Below, piece after piece: positions 59,229 through 64,000 of a DNA stretch of 64,000 nt. A program made the position numbers and the translations under genes. Within the stretch, counting starts at the first letter, position 1, and each line of letters opens with the position of its first letter. The stretch covers positions 5,952,001 to 6,016,000 of the forward strand of contig AP026547.1 of assembly GCA_026075535.2 (NCBI GenBank). The letters run 5' to 3'. The notes beneath the pieces were generated by a model. That model worked only from the letters and a program-made list of their open reading frames with translations, made no database searches and was not told the DNA's origin. Source of the DNA: Tricholoma matsutake (taxonomy: Eukaryota > Basidiomycota > Agaricomycetes > Agaricales > Tricholomataceae).

Positions 59229-60156
59229 CTAAGTGAGGGAAACTAGATTATCGAATTCGGTCAATAATCCATAGGACCATAGATTATATAATCTCGTGAG
59301 TGTTCTCTAGTACGAGCTCCTATAGCTACTTATATAGAGGATAAAAAAACATTGTTACATAAATGCCTTGGAAGACGTCAAACTGAGGAGTTAAGTACTA
59401 GCGCAGCCTGACGCGCACCGATCCACAACCAGGCGCGCATGGAGAAGGTTTTACAGCTTACGTCATGCAATGACTGCTGTCACTAAGGCCTGAGCGCTGC
59501 CGAGCTTTGCGAAGTAAAATGAATTGAGTTCTGGACTGGCACATGCCTGTAATGGATATTTAATGGAGACAACAACGCTGAACAGGCTTTCTTCACTGTT
59601 ATCTTACTTTGAGATTCTGTACTCCAAGGAATCCACTTGCGTCAAAAATCAGCCAACCTCAGAGTTCTCGAGCTTCTAGCAGGCTCTGATGATCGCACGG
59701 ATACCGACAAGATCCCGCAATTATTCCCGCTACGGAGGCTATGAGGCGTTATCAATCATCATCTTTCTAGTTAGCATAGATGGATTTGAGCGATAAAGAA
59801 GAATGCCATCGAACATGTTTGTCTTAATTTGGAAGGTGGTAATGTGTCCGCCTTCACCTGGTTCAAACTTTCATCCCTAGTTTCATCTTACCAGAACATC
59901 TCATGACTCCTTTAGGGTTTCTAATGAATTCGATTCCAGGTTGGTTCACCGTTTTGGGGATCTTCTCGGCTACTCGACATATCTTCATTAGCATTGCACC
60001 ATCGAAACTGAAAGACCCATCCTGGAATGACGTGACGCGTTTCGCCTCATCTGATTCCGGTATGGCTATTGGGTATATATCGACATCCCTCGTCCTTGGG
60101 TACCTGCATTTCGAGCTACTAGCAACTCAGTCGTCTTCCATCCCTCCTGGCTGTTG
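59229..60156. other. Upstream region of the J-protein gene, with an 84-codon frame
   Basis: Mostly AT-rich non-coding sequence. A plus-strand frame at 59903-60157 (MTPLGFLMNSIPGWFTVLG...) has two hydrophobic stretches and stops at TGA 60155-60157, sharing one base with the J-protein ATG (TGATG). Whether it is an upstream ORF, a small gene or chance cannot be settled here. Confidence 0.4.
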
Positions 60157-61638
60157 ATGCACCCCAGGATAGTGAGGGATGCATATCAAGTTCTTGGCAT
60201 CCCAACCACCGCAAGCATAGATGAGATCAGACAGGCGTACAGGGATTTGGTCGCTCTTTTGTTTTGCGTGTACTGGAGTGCCGCTCACATCCTCATTAGG
60301 CACTCAAGTGGCATCCCGATAGACATATCGATAACAAGGAGGACGCCACGAAGGTTTTCTTCGAGGCATGTCGTCTCCATAGCACCAATGCGTGATTTAA
60401 CTGTTTTGCTACCCAGGTAAGCCATGCATATCAGGCGTTGGCTGGAGAACTCGAGTTCTCGTCCGTTCCCACAACATCGGCGACATCATCGATGTTTGCT
60501 ATGCTCCCAACTCCTCAGTTAAGCTCAGAATCATCAACGGAATCTGTTGCCTCTATCACATCATCCTCTCGAGTATTTACGATGCGTAATTCCAACGTAT
60601 CATCATCTCGCACTACTCCGACATCGAGCTTGGGTGGAAGCGTGAAAATTCCACCAAAGTCTTCTGCTCGCGAAGTGCATCCTTCGTGGAAAAGGAATAT
60701 ATACCAGTCGCCCATAAGCGTGTCGGTTTCCTCTCAAGCCACAGATGGCTCAGGAGGATCCGATGTCCTGATCACTTATGGTCACGCAGAGAATGTGAGG
60801 TCATCCGCTCACAATACATTCAAATTACAAACGCTGCCAGTGGATTATGGACATCTAAAGCAGTGGCAGTGAATTTATACTTTCCCTGCGTATGCTGCAT
60901 CTAATGTTCCTCACGACAGACCAACATTTTTTACTGCGATGCCGAGGGCAGCACCAATCGTGGAGAATGATCCGTCTCTCCGATCCGGCCCTCCACTACA
61001 ACCATTAGGCGTGGGGATGTCCCAAGAGTGGATATATCTACTCGCCTTGACGCTTGAAGAGCTCTTCAAGGGCATGCATTGCCGCTTCTGCATCGTTCGC
61101 CACATGAACGACGGAAAGACTAGAAATGTATTGATTGAGCTTGACATACCGCCAGGATGTCAACAAGGTACCAGCATTTTGTGTCGAGGGGTCGGCCATC
61201 AGCTTCCGGATGGCTCACTTCAGGATGTCGCTTTTGTGATTGAACAAGCGACTCATGACCGGTTCACTCGCTTCCAAGATGACCTCTTTCTAGATCTTCG
61301 TATATCCTGGACAGAAGACCTCAAGCGACACTCTAAGCGAGTTGGGATCAGAGGTTTAGATGGAGAGGAACTCTCTGTCTATATCGATTACGCGAGAGAT
61401 AAGTTGCTAACCGGCAGTTATGGTATAAGAGGCGCCGGAATGCCTATCAGGAGACAAGGCGAGGTGTGTGGAAGAGGTAACTTGATCGTGCGGTGAGCTT
61501 GCTTCATCCTTGGGCGTTGCGCCATTTCATGCTTGTATTCTGGCTTGTAGCTGGGAACTTGAGTTCCCGCAGAGCAAAATAAGAATGTTCTTTAATCGTT
61601 TCTTTCATCCTACCTTAAGAAGAGCCTTTGGTATCTGA
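60157..61638 (+). CDS. Type II J-protein co-chaperone (DnaJB/Sis1 layout)
   Basis: Exons 60157-60249, 60300-60365, 60417-60868, 60920-61492 and 61551-61638 give 423 residues. The J domain is at about 8-65: DAYQVLGIPTTASIDEIRQA YRDL, then ALKWHPDRH with HPD at 36-38, and KVFFE|VSHAYQAL as helix IV. A Ser/Thr-rich linker of ~140 residues with no Cys-rich zinc module follows. The C-terminal client-binding region starts at about 205: LTLEELFKGMHCRFCIVRH, ELDIPPGCQQGTSILCRGVGH, DDLFLDLRISW, RGAGMPIRRQGEVCGRGNLIVRWELEFP. It would stimulate Hsp70 in the cytosol or nucleus. Helix IV is intact only if the second intron (60366-60416, 51 nt) begins with GCATGT, i.e. is GC-AG. Confidence 0.85.
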
Positions 61639-62971
61639 AGGGTTATACAATCGTATTTTCTTTTCAATCGTAACGCCTGGAGTGCATGTTGAAGGGTCAC
61701 ACCATCCAACGTCCCTTATCAAGGGCCCCTCTGTTGGGTGGTTTCCGTTTATACAGGGATTTCCACTTCAGGGTTCGGCAAGTTATATGGCGGTACTAGA
61801 TTCTCAAATTTATTACTTTCGAACAACTTTCGAACTCCCCGCATTTCGGGCTTCCGACGTCGATTACAAGTAGGAGTACTGAGGGGGACTCATGAAATTT
61901 CGTGTACAAGTACATGTGTAAACCTGTAATCAATACTCAAATAAGTAAATCGATCTTGCTATTGCCTCTTCCTGAACTCGGCGAGTTGTTTCGATGTTCC
62001 CACACCTCTGGTAAGATATTGTCCGACCTATATGAGAGCCCTAACGTGCATGCTAAGGCCATCCCTACCCTCGATCGCTGGGAGAAATCCAACTCTTTAT
62101 CAATTGCAATAACCATATAACCCTATCTCATAAGAAACCAAACCGCATGAAATTCATAAATTTAAACATGCACGACATGAACTTGAGCTAGTGTCACATG
62201 TTCAATATATAGGAAAGGACAGGAAGATGGTCACGTAGACCGCGGATACATCGGGAGTAACCAGCTCCAGGTCATCTGGAAACTTTGCCGAAAATTATAG
62301 TTTCAGTGACTGAAATTAAATATTTCGGGAGGGGTCTTTGTACAATTGAAGTAGATCGACTGTCATCTACATCTTGAAATTTGTTGTCTGGCTCAAGGGG
62401 GTGTCAGAAAAAAATTAAGCATATCAGGTCGAATTTTTTTTTAATGGCCTGGGTAGGGGAACTAACTAACTAGGTGTGGGAATCAGTTACTATATAAAGA
62501 AAATTTAACACTGCCCTTGTCACATTATCCTCGCCACCGCTTTCCACCATGCCTCTGACTGTTCCTACTTGCCTCACATGCCTCACAAGCCCAGCCGTTG
62601 ACAATATACTCCAGATTGATCCCATACTGGATGCACTATCAACCCAGTGATTCTGCTGTACACAGGTGGCTGTCGAAGTAATGTGTTGAGGGGTCCATCA
62701 AAAAATTCCCATGCATCTTCATCCTCCCCAACACATCCCACAGGATCCCCAAAAATACTGCAAGTGGATGGTTCAGGTCAGCTTCACCCACATCTGGTGG
62801 AAGTGCTTCTACACACATATGGAATTTGTGCAAAAGCGCAACACCAACAGGTCATCTAGTCAAAGCAGGACACAGAGGTGGTAGGTGTGGACTATTCACT
62901 GAGTGTGTGTTTGACAAAGTTGAGGGTGTGTGTACAGGCTTTATGAGGGTTGGTATGGCTACAGTGGGCAG
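61639..62971. other. 1.3-kb region, probably repeat-derived, no intact gene
   Basis: A TATATAAAG at 62492-62500 is followed by a CT-rich leader and a 33-codon frame at 62549 (MPLTVPTCLTCLTSPA) that soon stops. A minus-strand frame (62639-62833) has protein-like composition (HKFHMCVEALPPDVGEADL) but no start or motif. Its position directly beside an LTR-like segment suggests transposon debris. An 81-codon frame at 61628 has no recognised feature. Confidence 0.4.
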
Positions 62972-63420
62972 TGTTAGGAAACAGCCCCATTACCTAATAA
63001 AATTTCATTTTTACTTTATTATGTCAAATTACACTACATTATGCTGAATTATGCTACCCTTTGCTAGCATGAGAATTTTATTTCACACATCAGTAAATTG
63101 GGTGTTGGTATCTACCAGTACAGATCACTCAGCTAACTCACTTAGCTATGATCCATTTCTCTGATGCATGCATCAATATGTACCCACACGTATGCGTGCA
63201 TCAGTAGCAACAATGTACAATATATGTAACATAGTATATAAACCTTAAATACACACCTAGGGGACCCCAGTTGTGTTCTCTTAGGTATTCCACCTATACT
63301 TGTGGTGTGAGATGCCTTTCTCAACCAACTATTCTATTAATAACCCCTTGCATCAAAACCATCAATTTCCCCATCACGTGGGTGCATCCTGCCCCCTGTA
63401 AGAGAAGGCCTTCTCTTACA
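62972..63420. mobile_element. LTR-like segment, about 449 bp
   Basis: It begins TGTTAGGAAACAGCCCC and ends TTCTCTTACA, giving TG...CA termini. Inside are an AATAAA-like signal near the left end (62996), a TATATAAA at 63235-63242 and a CT/AC-rich stretch downstream of it, the usual order of LTR promoter signals. The second LTR would lie outside the window, so this is not proved. Retro-integrase sequence starts only ~20 bp downstream, so an internal deletion or a nested or solo LTR is likely. Confidence 0.4.
63397..63420. repeat. Perfect 24-bp palindrome
   Basis: TGTAAGAGAAGG is followed directly by its exact reverse complement CCTTCTCTTACA. It sits at the end of the LTR-like segment and may reflect two inverted LTR ends or an integrase binding site. 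Confidence 0.75.
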
Positions 63421-63441
63421 CTCTCTCCCATTTTTTGACTA

Positions 63442-64000
63442 GCACATGACCATTTGGGTCATTTTGGAGGCGAGAAATCTTACCTGGTGCTCAGGGGTGA
63501 CTTTTATTGGCCAAACATGAGGAAGGATCTTGATTTTGGCATACATCCCCAGGTGCGCACCTTGCCAAAGGAACAGATCAGCTATGAGTAAAATTCCTGG
63601 TCCTTTACACCCCCTCCCTATTCCAGATAAACATTTTGATTCTGTTGCAATTGATTTCATGGGTCCCCTTCCTCTTGACGACAGTTTTGATGCAATGCGA
63701 TCGTCACGATGACTGACCAATTGGGGGCTGACATCCAAATTTCCCCATGCAGAGTGGACATGACCGCCGAGGAGTTTGCAAAATTGTTTTTCAATGTGTG
63801 GTACTGTGAAAATGGATGCCCATTAGAAATCATCACCGACTGCGATCGTCTTTTCGTCTCAAATTTTTGGAAGAGCCTCATGGAAATGACTGGAATCAAA
63901 CACAAGATGTCGACAGCATACCACCCCGAAACTGACGGAGCATCAGAGTGATCTAACAAGACAGTTGTTCAATGTTTAAGATATCACGTTGAGAGAAATC
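63442..64000 (+). pseudogene. Decayed Ty3/gypsy-type integrase fragment
   Basis: Protein pieces in the right order for a gypsy integrase lie in alternating frames. They are an HHCC-like start (HDHLGHFGGEKS...FYWPNMRKDL, then RCAPCQRNRSAM), the core IDFMGPLPLD, then a second block TDQLGADIQISPCRVDMTAEE, CPLEIITDCDRLFVSNFW and AYHPETDGASE. Frame changes fall near 63533-63545 and 63690-63705. A TGA at 63949-63951 stands where the family has CGA (Arg), a C-to-T change. So it cannot encode a working integrase. The fragment runs off the right edge. gag, protease and reverse transcriptase are not seen upstream. Confidence 0.8.

Noticed and set aside
1..64000. CRISPR arrays, bacterial operons, rRNA or tRNA genes
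   Set aside because: No regular direct repeats, no Shine-Dalgarno-led operons, and no A/B-box tRNA pattern that I could fold; the sequence is clearly fungal nuclear.

Overview
The window is nuclear DNA from a mushroom-forming basidiomycete (Agaricomycetes). The genes are split by many introns of about 50 bases. The fatty acid synthase is one fused beta-alpha polypeptide. Several families are typical of Agaricomycetes: a DUF6535-type membrane protein, F-box proteins with a PLDVLYEIFGHL core, and expanded Zn(II)2Cys6 regulators. I rebuilt 20 split genes by tracing reading frames across about 124 introns; one further gene has a single exon. None of the housekeeping genes needs a frameshift.

Layout, 1-24 kb: a 3' gene fragment; VPS51 (GARP tether) divergent from a large basic nuclear-type protein; two tandem paralogous F-box proteins with a C-terminal membrane anchor; an STK16/Env7-type kinase; a small protein with a CCHH motif; the mitochondrial RNB exonuclease DSS1; CYP51/ERG11; the WD40 ribosome-biogenesis factor PWP1; the DUF6535 protein; a POF1-type NMN adenylyltransferase; and the mRNA-export helicase DBP5.

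Layout, 24-43 kb: a 13-kb FAS gene with 22 exons encoding about 3,925 residues, then the Rag GTPase GTR2, a short inverted-repeat transposon, and a VTC polyphosphate polymerase subunit. Layout, 44-62 kb: two tandem Zn(II)2Cys6 transcription factors, a double-PH-domain protein, acyl-CoA-binding protein divergent from it, a membrane-anchored kelch protein and a type II J-protein. The last 1 kb is an LTR-like segment followed by a decayed Ty3/gypsy integrase.

FAS, CYP51 and ACBP all serve lipid metabolism. GTR2 and VTC both belong to vacuolar nutrient and phosphate physiology. There is no sign that these are a co-regulated cluster; most of the window is ordinary core genome with close head-to-head pairs. 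The accessory signals are the repeated regulator and F-box pairs, the transposon pieces, four GC-AG introns, a 9-base exon, start-overlapping upstream ORFs, and a speculative 38-residue peptide ending in a CaaX-like box.
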